Source: RUG369 sp050949645
GTDB lineage: Bacteria > Planctomycetota > Planctomycetia > Pirellulales > Thermoguttaceae
Direction: 5' to 3'
NCBI GenBank assembly: GCA_050949645.1
Contig: JBMNGC010000001.1
Location: 1,612,001 to 1,676,000, forward strand
DNA length: 64,000 nt
The notes beneath the pieces are model-generated. The model did not search any database and had not been told where the DNA came from. It worked only from the letters and a program-made list of their open reading frames with translations. This document shows positions 16,068 to 23,726 of the stretch, one piece after another. Both the position numbers and the translations under genes were made by a program. The stretch's first letter is position 1, and each line of letters begins with the position of its first letter.

Positions 16068-18176
16068 CTATTTTACCCAATCTCGCCAGATCGGCGCCGG
16101 AACGCCCAACGCCGCGGTGACGGCGCTAAGAATCGCCGCTTCTCGCTCCGTGACCAATCCGTCGTAAAGAACGCATTGCCAGCACGCTTCGACGACCTTC
16201 TTTTTGAGTTGCGGCGCGAGCCCTGCAAGCTGGTTGAGAGACTTCGTAAATGACCCGAGCGTGTAGCTGCGTTCCGCTGGCAGCTCTCGCGAAAGCTCAA
16301 CGACGTCGCAGCCCGCCTTGAACGCCTTTTGAGCGTCGCCAACGGTTTCTTCCCCTTCGTGCGCGAGGCAAGCAAGTGTGGTTAGCAGACTCTCCTCAAC
16401 CTGCGCAAGGTTTGAATACCTGATCTTTCGCGGTTTGGCGAGGCGGAAGAAAACGTCGAGCTCGTAAAGCGCAACGATCTGTAACGTGTACTCAAAGAGG
16501 TCGAGTCGTCCGTCGGCGGCGCAAAATTCGACGACCGTTTTGCGAAACGCTTGGTACTCCTCGAGGGACAGTTCCTTAAGAAGAGGCGTCGCCACGCGCG
16601 CGATCAGGAGCCTCGTCGTTGCAGGGAGCGACTCGACGAGCGTCCGTGTTTTATCGAACCGCTCAAGAACCGCGCTTGTCTCCGATTTCTGCGCGAACGC
16701 CACCTGGCCTTCGCGAACGCGAGGATCGGAGCTAAGTAAAATTGAATAGAAAGCGGCTTTGGCGCCGTCCGTGTCGACTAGGATCTCGTCAAGCTCGGAC
16801 GGGACCGGTTCGAGGAGGCTCGGCGCAATTTTGAGCGCGCCCCCCGACGACTGCTGCGCCGACTGCGCCCAGTCTCCGTAAAGCGCCGCGGCGGAAACGC
16901 CAAGTACCGCGCCGAGACCGCCAATTCTGGGCTTGGCGCCCTGCGCGGTCTTGTCGCTCGCGTCTGCGGTCGCGTTGGAAGACGCAACGGAATCACCCGT
17001 TTCGGGCTTCTCCTCTTCTTCGTCGAAGCTCTTGACACGCTCTAGCTTTTCAGGGAAGACGCCGTCGAAGGTCGGCTCGATCGCGCGGATGCGAGAGACC
17101 AAATCAGGGTGCGTTCGATAGAGCGCACGGAAGACCCCGAACGAAAAGACGGGCGCAAAGAACATGTGCGAGGTCTGTTCCGCGCCCGACGAGGCGATCG
17201 ACGACCCGACGTTCTTGCACCCGATCTTTTTGAGCGTCCCTGAAATTCCCAGCGGGTTGCGTGTGAACTGAACGGCAGACGCGTCGGCGAGATATTCGCG
17301 CTGCCGCGAAATCGCCGCGCGAATAATATTGCCAAAAAAGAGGCCCATGCTGCCGATGAGGAGGATGACAAACGCACAAAGGATTAACGCTATTCTCCCC
17401 CCGTTCTCTTTACTATCGCCGCCTCCACCCCGCGCGGCAGCGACCATCGTGTAGTACGCGACGACGGCGATGAGCTCAATTCCAAAGAGAATTCCGATAA
17501 GGCGAAAATTGAGCCGAACGTCGCCGTTAAGGATATGACTGAATTCGTGAGCGACGAGTCCCTGGAGCTCGTCGCGATTGAGCAGTTCAAGCGCGCCGCG
17601 CGTTACGCAGACCGCCGCGTCGTCGGGACTGGTCCCGATAGCGCACGCGTTGATGCTCGATTCATGCTGAAGAATAAAGACGCGCGGCACGGGGACGCCT
17701 GACGCGATCGCAATCTCCTCGACGACGTTATAGAGCCGACGATCAAGGGGCTTGGTAGAGCCGCGCCGAAGCGCCGTCGCGCCAATCGAAGCGGCGACGC
17801 CGTCGACGCCGGTCGATTTGAGCTCATTAAAGCGATACCACGAGGCGCCAAGAATCATCCCGCCGACAATGAGAAGGTCGATAAGGGCCAGGTCCGGATC
17901 GAAAAACACGCTCCGAAAGGACGGAGTTCCAGGCAAGATCGGCTCGTCGCTATACCCCAAAGAGTCGTCAAACTGCTCGTCGTCGCCGTACGGAGAGACG
18001 CTCTCGTATTGCTCAACGGAGAACGTTCTATAGCCGGGGTCATCAGATACAAGGTAAACAATGCTCACGACGACGAAATGAATTAGAAGAAAGGTTAAAA
18101 CGACGGCTGTCGCAAAGAGAAGCGTAAGACGCATAGAAAGGGAACGCGCCTTGTCCTGACTTTCAAAAAAATTCAT
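16068..18176 (-). CDS. M48-family membrane metalloprotease with long C-terminal extension (paralogue 2)
   Basis: 702 residues. An N-terminal helix is followed by an acidic tyrosine-rich extracytoplasmic loop (about residues 40-85) that paralogue 1 lacks, then a second helix. The catalytic LVAHEFSHILNGD is around residue 205, and ISRQREYLADASAVQFT gives the third zinc ligand. A low-complexity linker precedes the same helical C-terminal region as paralogue 1, ending in LYDGLVTEREAAIL. GGAAGG precedes the start. It lies 106 bases downstream of lemA. The pair probably arose by tandem duplication. Confidence 0.88.
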   Translation of the reverse strand: MNFFESQDKARSLSMRLTLLFATAVVLTFLLIHFVVVSIVYLVSDDPGYRTFSVEQYESVSPYGDDEQFDDSLGYSDEPILPGTPSFRSVFFDPDLALIDLLIVGGMILGASWYRFNELKSTGVDGVAASIGATALRRGSTKPLDRRLYNVVEEIAIASGVPVPRVFILQHESSINACAIGTSPDDAAVCVTRGALELLNRDELQGLVAHEFSHILNGDVRLNFRLIGILFGIELIAVVAYYTMVAAARGGGGDSKENGGRIALILCAFVILLIGSMGLFFGNIIRAAISRQREYLADASAVQFTRNPLGISGTLKKIGCKNVGSSIASSGAEQTSHMFFAPVFSFGVFRALYRTHPDLVSRIRAIEPTFDGVFPEKLERVKSFDEEEEKPETGDSVASSNATADASDKTAQGAKPRIGGLGAVLGVSAAALYGDWAQSAQQSSGGALKIAPSLLEPVPSELDEILVDTDGAKAAFYSILLSSDPRVREGQVAFAQKSETSAVLERFDKTRTLVESLPATTRLLIARVATPLLKELSLEEYQAFRKTVVEFCAADGRLDLFEYTLQIVALYELDVFFRLAKPRKIRYSNLAQVEESLLTTLACLAHEGEETVGDAQKAFKAGCDVVELSRELPAERSYTLGSFTKSLNQLAGLAPQLKKKVVEACWQCVLYDGLVTEREAAILSAVTAALGVPAPIWRDWVK

Positions 18177-18282
18177 CTGACGCCTTCCGACAGGGAAAAC
18201 TCATGCGCAAAACAATTACGGAGGCGCGACGTCGCGAAAGACGGCATGACGCCTTGGCGACGTCGGCGCGTGACAATGACGG

Positions 18283-18876
18283 TTAGAAGGAGACCTTAGG
18301 CGCCTCGCGTTCGACAGAATCGGCGATCTCGAAGAACGCCGCCGGTTGGAAGTTGAAGAACGTCGCGATGATGTTCGTTGGGAAGACCTCGCGCTTCGTG
18401 TTGTACGCCATAACGCAGTCGTTGAAATTCTGACGCGCAAAGCCGACCTTATTTTCCGTCGAAGTGAGCTCTTCTTGCAGCGCGAGCATATTCTGATTCG
18501 CCTTGAGATCAGGATAGGATTCCGAGACCGCCAGGAGCCGCCCCAGCGCGCCCTGCAACGCGCCTTCCGCCGCGCCGAGCTTGTTCATGACGCCGACGTC
18601 GCCAGGATTCATGCCCGCGTTCTTGTTCGCGGTAAGCGCAGCGCCGCGCGCCCTGATGACCGCTTCGAGCGTTTCCGACTCATGCTGAAGGTATCGCTTG
18701 GCGGTTTCGACAAGATTGGGGATAAGGTCGTAACGACGCTTAAGTTGAACGTCGATCTGGGCGTACGAGTTCTTGTAGCGATTACGAAGCTTGACAAGCG
18801 CGTTGTAGGCGCGAACGCACCAAACCACTACGACGACGCCGACGACGACAAACATAAAGATGACAGGGCTAAGCAT
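18283..18876 (-). CDS. lemA: LemA family protein
   Basis: 197 residues with one N-terminal membrane helix (VIFMFVVVGVVVVVWCVRAYNALVKL) followed by the family core NRYKNSYAQIDVQLKRRYDL, a signature of LemA, and IPNLVETAKRYLQHE. LemA proteins form a helical bundle and are often encoded beside M48 proteases, as here. Function in membrane protein turnover is inferred from that association. AAGGAAAA lies before the start. It is first in the lemA-M48-M48 series. Confidence 0.92.
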   Translation of the reverse strand: MLSPVIFMFVVVGVVVVVWCVRAYNALVKLRNRYKNSYAQIDVQLKRRYDLIPNLVETAKRYLQHESETLEAVIRARGAALTANKNAGMNPGDVGVMNKLGAAEGALQGALGRLLAVSESYPDLKANQNMLALQEELTSTENKVGFARQNFNDCVMAYNTKREVFPTNIIATFFNFQPAAFFEIADSVEREAPKVSF

Positions 18877-19004
18877 AGGTTTTCCTTATGTAAAAGGTCT
18901 TCCAGGTTTTACGGACTACTGCGACTGAAAATATGCGGAATCCGACCTCTCCGAGATTGTACTTTTTTATATGCTGAAACGCAAGCGCCCGGATAGTTCC
19001 GCAC

Positions 19005-19032
19005 TTGACGAAATACGCGGTCGCTTTACCAT
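19005..19032 (+). promoter_or_regulatory. Candidate promoter upstream of the cobalamin riboswitch
   Basis: TTGACG (19005-19010), 16-base spacer, TACCAT (19027-19032). The -35 is good and the -10 weak. An imperfect inverted repeat with a GCGCTCG / CGAGCGC core (about 19040-19072) lies between it and the riboswitch. Confidence 0.4.
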
Positions 19033-19082
19033 AAGCTCCGACGTCGGCGCTCGCAAGTTCGAGCGCGACGTCGACATTTTGA

Positions 19083-19319
19083 GGACGCAGGCGGTCCCGC
19101 CTTTCCTGAAAACATGTCGCAAGTTCAGGCAAAACACGCGACATAGGAATCGTCGGGACATAACAGGGAATCCGGTGCGAAACCGGAACGGTCCTCGCCG
19201 CTGTGTGCGACGGAGCGTCTCGCGACGCTCAAGCCTTTACCATTAACGCCATTGACGACGCTATCGCGTCGTTGAGAAGGCGGTAACGTGCGTCGCAAGT
19301 CAGAAGACCTTCCTGCGTC
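19083..19319 (+). promoter_or_regulatory. Cobalamin (B12) riboswitch
   Basis: The conserved core is present in order. The element is closed by an 8-bp P1 stem, GACGCAGG (19083-19090) with CCTGCGTC (19311-19318). Inside are AACAGGGAA, the TCCGGTGCGAAACCGGA stem-loop, ACGGTCCTCGCCGCTGT (the B12-box region), and 3' the GCAAGTCAGAAGACC segment. The P6-type stem GTGCGACG / CGTCGCA encloses a variable arm at about 19212-19285. It binds adenosyl- or methylcobalamin-type ligands in the RNA and normally represses the downstream gene. The next gene is the DUF1559 protein at 19453, not a known B12 gene, which is unusual. Confidence 0.93.
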
Positions 19320-19442
19320 TTTCGAGCTGTTCGGACAGCTCGTTCGTTGAAGCGCGCCGCGATGGACGAGCGTTTCAATTGGGGTCGAAACCCCTTTGCC
19401 TCAGAAAGTCGTTCCGTTTCTCTCAACTTTTGTATGAGGAGA
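19320..19442 (+). promoter_or_regulatory. Riboswitch expression platform with Shine-Dalgarno-masking hairpin
   Basis: Three hairpins lie between the riboswitch and the start codon: CGAGCTGT / ACAGCTCG (about 19323-19342), GGGGT / ACCCC (19381-19394) and TCTCTCA (19419-19425) with TGAGGAGA (19435-19442, one bulged G). The last covers the GAGGAG ribosome-binding site, so control is probably at translation. No hairpin with a strong T-run is present, which argues against a transcription terminator (inference). Confidence 0.5.
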
Positions 19443-19452
19443 ACGTGATTCG

Positions 19453-20562
19453 ATGACGTCTTTTCAAAATTTCCACATTGCCGGACGCAAATGGAGGTCC
19501 GGTTTTACTCTCGTAGAGCTGCTGGTTGTCATTGCGATTATCGGAATTCTGATCGGCCTGCTTCTCCCAGCGGTTCAGGCGGCGCGCGAAGCCGCCCGAA
19601 GAATGCAATGCGCCAACAATCTGAAACAGTTCGGGCTGGCGACGCACAATTATCTTAGCGTTTTCAACGAACAGTTCCCACCGATGGCGAATGCCGAGAC
19701 CTGCTCCACCGACGCCTTCTCGATTCAGGCGCGCCTGTTTCGCTACATGGAGGCCAGCCAGATCGCCGATTTGATCGATTATTCGTCGCCTGTATATAAC
19801 GCTGTGGGACGCGGTAACAACGTCGTTCACTACACGTATACGGACGCGCTCAAAACGAAGGCGCCCTTCCTCGCTTGCCCTAGCGACCCTTATGCCGGCT
19901 CCCTTGTGCAATCGAACATGCAAATCTACGCAGACGCGTCGGAATCCGAGACGATCGACCTTAGGGCCTACCCGTCGAGCTATTGCGTCTGTACAGGCTC
20001 TGACGTCGCGCGAATCGGGCTCAAAGCGCCAGACGGGATCCCGACTCTTAAGTCCAACGGACTATTCTATTATGGGTGCAACAGCACGCTCGCGTCGTGC
20101 GTCGACGGAACGTCGAACACGCTCATGATGGCGGAATCTACGATCGGGTTAGGCGCAGACCAGGAACTTTCAGGAACTCTCGAGGAGATCAGAAAGGGAA
20201 ACCTTCTCAACAGAGTGATCATGCAAAGCGTTCCTAAAACGCTTTTTCTTGAAGAGACGCCAGCGGCGGTCCTGGCGGTTCAAGAAGGACTTGCGGAGCC
20301 AAAGTGGCAGCTCGACCGTTGCGGCAACTGGCTTTCCGGGGTGCCCGCCTACACGACGTTCGGAACGTTCCTGCCGCCAAACTTTACCGGCGCGTCGTGC
20401 AACTGGATGAACTACGGTTTCTACGGAGCGCGCAGCTATCATCCCAGTGGCGTCAACACGCTCACTGCAGACGGAAGCGTGCATTTCATCTCCAGTTCAA
20501 TTGACGTTGACGTTTGGCATGCAATGGCGACAATCGCGGGAGGCGAGACTGTCTCCTTCTAA
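19453..20562 (+). CDS. DUF1559 prepilin-like protein under cobalamin riboswitch control
   Basis: 369 residues. A short basic leader ends at RSGFTLVELLVVIAII, a type IV prepilin/pseudopilin cleavage and methylation motif with Glu at +5, then a hydrophobic helix and QAAREAARRMQCANNLKQ, the hallmark of DUF1559 proteins. The C-terminal part ends in HPSGVNTLTADGSVHFIS, the usual DUF1559 H-x-G-G/V...F-x-DGSV-type end. These proteins are very abundant in planctomycetes and are thought to be exported and surface-exposed via type II/IV machinery; their role is mostly unknown. The ATG is preceded by GAGGAG within a predicted hairpin. A riboswitch for cobalamin lies directly upstream, and a terminator follows, so the regulation seems to act on this gene alone. 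Confidence 0.92.
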   Translation: MTSFQNFHIAGRKWRSGFTLVELLVVIAIIGILIGLLLPAVQAAREAARRMQCANNLKQFGLATHNYLSVFNEQFPPMANAETCSTDAFSIQARLFRYMEASQIADLIDYSSPVYNAVGRGNNVVHYTYTDALKTKAPFLACPSDPYAGSLVQSNMQIYADASESETIDLRAYPSSYCVCTGSDVARIGLKAPDGIPTLKSNGLFYYGCNSTLASCVDGTSNTLMMAESTIGLGADQELSGTLEEIRKGNLLNRVIMQSVPKTLFLEETPAAVLAVQEGLAEPKWQLDRCGNWLSGVPAYTTFGTFLPPNFTGASCNWMNYGFYGARSYHPSGVNTLTADGSVHFISSSIDVDVWHAMATIAGGETVSF

Positions 20563-20583
20563 CGTCAAGAAAAAGTTTCCCCG

Positions 20584-20624
20584 ATCCCCGTTGAGAACTC
20601 CGATTCAAGACGGGGATTTTTTTT
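20584..20624 (+). terminator. Rho-independent terminator of the DUF1559 gene
   Basis: ATCCCCGT pairs with ACGGGGAT over an 18-base loop and runs into eight T. The following 240 bases up to the next gene hold no gene that I can recognise. Confidence 0.85.
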
Positions 20625-20865
20625 GTAATTATCACAGACTAAATTGGAGTGAACGTATAAGAAAACTTCCAAGACTTCTTAAATTTTTTTCTTTTTCAGC
20701 GGAACCTTTCGCCTTCTTCGGTGTTTAGTCTTAATAGAGCAAACGGTTCTCCTGACAACAAAACGACGTACCGCGGAATGTCGATGCGTTGTTGCAGGAA
20801 CTCCCCCTTTCTTCTGAAACGCCGAACGGCGTTAACAGATTTTTTTAGAAAAAAAGGAACATAAT

Positions 20866-21588
20866 ATGAAAAAAACTATCACTTTCGCAATAGCGTTCAT
20901 CTCGGCGCTTGCTTTTGTGCAGTTCGCCAACGCGCAAGGTCCGGTCAATCGTCCGACGCCCCCCGGCGGCTGCTTCATGACGGCGCTCAACGAAGACGGA
21001 CGCATCGATCTCGCCAAGCTGCCTCCGCAAATGCCGCAGGAACGAAAGGACGCCATCAAGGCGTTCGACAAGGATGGCGACGGGTTCCTGTCCCCTGAAG
21101 AATTTAACGCCATGCCGCGCCCACGATACCAGTTCTGGAGCGGCCAAAAGCCTGATTTCATCAACGACGACGGAGCCTTCAACGTTGAGAAGGCGATCGA
21201 GGCGATCAAAGCCGCTGATAAGAACGGCGACGGAACCATCGACGCAGAGGAGATGAGAGCCGCCGCTTCGCAGCGCCCGTACCCGCCTCGCTATGTCGCG
21301 TGGTCTCTCGGCGCTGGCCCGGGACAGTGTCCCTTCTGGCAGGGCCAAGGCCAGGGTCTCGGTCGAGGTTACGGCCAGGGCATGGGACCCGGTCAGGGTT
21401 ATGGTCGGGGTTACGGCCAGGGCATGGGACCCGGTCAGGGATACGGTCGAGGTTATGGCCAGGGCCCGGGACTCGGTCAGGGTTACGGTCGCCAGGGTAA
21501 TTGGCAAGGCCAAGGTCAGGTTCCCGGTCGCGGACAGGGTATGGGCCAAGGTCAGCGTCCTCGTGACGGACGTGGTCGAGGTCTGTGA
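20866..21588 (+). CDS. Secreted EF-hand protein with Gly/Tyr/Gln repeat tail
   Basis: 240 residues. A signal peptide (MKKTITFAIAFISALAFVQ, cleavage probable after ANA) is followed by two EF-hand calcium loops: DKDGDGFLSPEE around residue 66 and DKNGDGTIDAEE around residue 125, both with all acidic ligands kept. The C-terminal 95 residues are low complexity, built on three 14-residue units GYGQGMGPGQGYGR, then GRGQ-type sequence. It is probably a calcium-binding extracytoplasmic or surface protein. AAGGAAC precedes the ATG. It is separated from the DUF1559 gene by a terminator and followed by its own terminator. Similar EF-hand/CREC-like proteins are common in planctomycetes; the precise role is unknown. 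Confidence 0.85.
   Translation: MKKTITFAIAFISALAFVQFANAQGPVNRPTPPGGCFMTALNEDGRIDLAKLPPQMPQERKDAIKAFDKDGDGFLSPEEFNAMPRPRYQFWSGQKPDFINDDGAFNVEKAIEAIKAADKNGDGTIDAEEMRAAASQRPYPPRYVAWSLGAGPGQCPFWQGQGQGLGRGYGQGMGPGQGYGRGYGQGMGPGQGYGRGYGQGPGLGQGYGRQGNWQGQGQVPGRGQGMGQGQRPRDGRGRGL
21367..21492 (+). repeat. Three 42-base coding repeats
   Basis: Three head-to-tail 42-base units starting at 21367, 21409 and 21451, each encoding GYGQGMGPGQGYGR or a near variant. The first two differ at few positions, so they may change copy number by slippage. Confidence 0.85.
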
Positions 21589-21654
21589 TAAAACGATCTA
21601 CGCGAGCTTCAATGCAAACTAGAACGTAGGCTTCCCTGAAATTGCGCGTTTGAG

Positions 21655-21699
21655 AAGACGCCTCTTGTGGACGAAAGTCCCTCGAGGCGTCTTTTTTTT
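21655..21699 (+). terminator. Rho-independent terminator of the EF-hand gene
   Basis: AAGACGCCTC pairs with GAGGCGTCTT over a loop that itself has a small GGAC/GTCC stem, followed by a T-run. It lies 7 bases from the stop of the convergent gene at 21706. Confidence 0.85.
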
Positions 21700-21705
21700 C
21701 CCTTA

Positions 21706-23406
21706 TCAGGCGTCGTCCTCTTCTTCCTTTTTTGGATCCCAATCTTTGGGAATGAAGCTCAGCTGCTTCGTTGCGTAAATCGCCAAAGGCGTGAGGATTC
21801 GTTGCCACGCTTGATTGTGCGGGGACCAGCGGAATCCACGGTCGCGCAGCTCGGCGCGAATCTCATTGGACGGCGCCTCCTTAAAGAAAATCTGCAACCT
21901 GTTCTCGCTTTTATTCGCCCTCACGACGCCGCCGTCAAATTTCCAGCCGCCTCCGTATTCTACGCGTCTCTGGCGTTCAATCGCCTTGACGCGCCGGTCG
22001 ATTCGATGAATTTCCGCCAAGCTTTTAGGTAAATTGAAAAACTGACAACGCTCGTCTCCGTCGTCGTTGATCTCGTCGGCAAGGGGGCCGTCATAGCCGC
22101 TCCACGATCCTTTGCTGCGGCGATATCGATTGGCGGCTTTCATGTCCTCGTGACGTTGTTTGAGTCTTTCGAGTTTCTCTTTGAGCATTGCGAGCGCTTT
22201 CTCATCCTCCGCAGATATTCCGTCTAGTCCGACGCTCTGAAGCGCTTTCATCAGCTCTGTTATCTTTTCATGTTCGCGGAGTAACTCGCCTGTTCTACGC
22301 ACTTTCTGCGCGTGTTTTTCACGAGGAAGATTATCTGGCCCCGAGACAATAACAGACGGACACGACGCCGCGTTGCGATGATATCGATCGTACCAGGACG
22401 CAAGTCGTCGTTCATACGCGTCGAGGATCTGGTCGATCTTTTCGTGAAATCGTTTCTTAACTTTTTCCTTTTGACGTCTCGCAATCTCACGCGCCGAGTC
22501 CACGGCGGACCGATATTCCCGCGTCGCGCTTCCCGGTTTGTATTCGCGGAACGAATTCGCTTTCTGGGCCGCGCGAGCAAGTTCTTCATCGATTGGATAG
22601 TATCCGTCCGACCCTCGTGTCGCGTCGCCAGACTCTTCGTCCGCTTCAAGGTTGTCGTCGATTCGAGTCGGCGCAGTCTCCGGTTCGCGCGTTGACGACG
22701 CCGTAGGCGCGCGAGTTGGTTCCGGCGACGGTCGCGACGACTGGGAATCTCCACGAGACTCTGGAGTCGCAGGGCTCGATTTGAGAAGACGATCGCGCAA
22801 AACGTCGATCATCTGGTCGCAGATGGTTCGGACTTCCTCGGATTCGGTAAAACCGTAGTCGTCGAGCGCCGTCGTATATTCGCTGAGAAGAAACGCGAAG
22901 TTCTTGTCAGACGCAATCGCGTCGATAATGCGATTTTTTTTCGATTCGTAATCGTCGTCGTCAGACGTCACAGCGGCGAGATTGAGCGCGTAATTCTTAA
23001 GCCGATTCGCTTTACCGTCGTTTCGATCTTCGAGAAGGCGCCGCTCGATATTGTCGCGGCGCTTTTTGGGAGAAGAACGATTCCATTCCCTGTCAAACGT
23101 CTCGTAAGCGTAGTCGCGGAACATCTCGCGATCAGAAACGCGTCCGTCAATCTGACGAAGAAATCGACGTATGTTCTTCCACTCTTTTTCGCGATCTTCT
23201 CGAGTCGATTGGGGGGCGTCCGAAGCGCTCGCCCCCTCAAAAAGCGCGATGACGCGGTCCATTTCATCCGCGAGATAGAAATCAAGGTCAGAAGGTTCCA
23301 AGGTACGAAGGTAGAAACTTATCCCTTCAAGTCGCCTGAACCTATCTTCCGGATCGAGTGTATCCGCTGCAAGCGGCGCGCCGTCTGTGGTTTCTGCATT
23401 TGTCAT
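21706..23406 (-). CDS. Phage/ICE-type polyvalent-protein relative with charged N-terminal half
   Basis: 566 residues, highly charged, no signal or membrane helix. The C-terminal 250 residues match, from memory of the family, proteins found in prophages and conjugative elements. Seen are a YERRLASWYDRYHRN segment, SCPSVIVSGPDNLP followed by a Lys/Arg-rich REKHAQKVRR, then LKEKLERLKQRHEDMKAANRY (a helix with an M-K-A-x-N core) and the final SNEIRAELRDRGFRWSP then AWQR. The GFRWSP...W-Q-R end occurs in large polyvalent and DUF3560-like proteins. The N-terminal 270 residues are acidic/serine-rich and not recognised. No other mobile-element gene is near, so it may be a domesticated remnant. The start is uncertain because no good ribosome-binding site is visible. 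Confidence 0.6.
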   Translation of the reverse strand: MTNAETTDGAPLAADTLDPEDRFRRLEGISFYLRTLEPSDLDFYLADEMDRVIALFEGASASDAPQSTREDREKEWKNIRRFLRQIDGRVSDREMFRDYAYETFDREWNRSSPKKRRDNIERRLLEDRNDGKANRLKNYALNLAAVTSDDDDYESKKNRIIDAIASDKNFAFLLSEYTTALDDYGFTESEEVRTICDQMIDVLRDRLLKSSPATPESRGDSQSSRPSPEPTRAPTASSTREPETAPTRIDDNLEADEESGDATRGSDGYYPIDEELARAAQKANSFREYKPGSATREYRSAVDSAREIARRQKEKVKKRFHEKIDQILDAYERRLASWYDRYHRNAASCPSVIVSGPDNLPREKHAQKVRRTGELLREHEKITELMKALQSVGLDGISAEDEKALAMLKEKLERLKQRHEDMKAANRYRRSKGSWSGYDGPLADEINDDGDERCQFFNLPKSLAEIHRIDRRVKAIERQRRVEYGGGWKFDGGVVRANKSENRLQIFFKEAPSNEIRAELRDRGFRWSPHNQAWQRILTPLAIYATKQLSFIPKDWDPKKEEEDDA

Positions 23407-23560
23407 CGCATACGACCGTGATGAGATTAATAAGCGTTGTCAGGCGCCGAACAACGCTCGACGCGAACCGTATGTCAGTAAGTTTATTCTCGAGAAGCGC
23501 CAAGGTCAAGCGTTGCGACGAGGGTCGCCTTCTCTTAGATAAGCAAACGTAATCATTATA

Positions 23561-23641
23561 GAAGACGGACAAACTCCGCGTTCCCAACTTACGCGAAGTC
23601 TGTCCGTCTTCCACTGATCTTATCCGAACGATTCGGATAAG
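23561..23641. other. Two strong hairpins in a 320-base intergenic stretch
   Basis: GAAGACGGACA (23561-23571) pairs perfectly with TGTCCGTCTTC (23601-23611), with inner CGCG pairing. Next to it CTTATCCGAA (23619-23628) pairs with TTCGGATAAG (23632-23641), a 10-bp stem with a three-base loop. Neither has a clear T-run. They could end the DUF11 gene transcript or structure the leader of the gene at 23406. Nothing else is recognised between 23407 and 23726. Confidence 0.6.
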
Positions 23642-23726
23642 CGAAGGCAAGGCGTCGAGAAAATAGCGAGGCGTTCGAAGAGAACCCGCGCCCGCTCATC
23701 GACAGGCCGTTCGTTATATCGCGCGA

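Noticed and set aside
21367..21492. 42-base repeats considered as a CRISPR-like or regulatory array
   Set aside because: The repeats have no spacers and sit inside the coding frame of the EF-hand protein.
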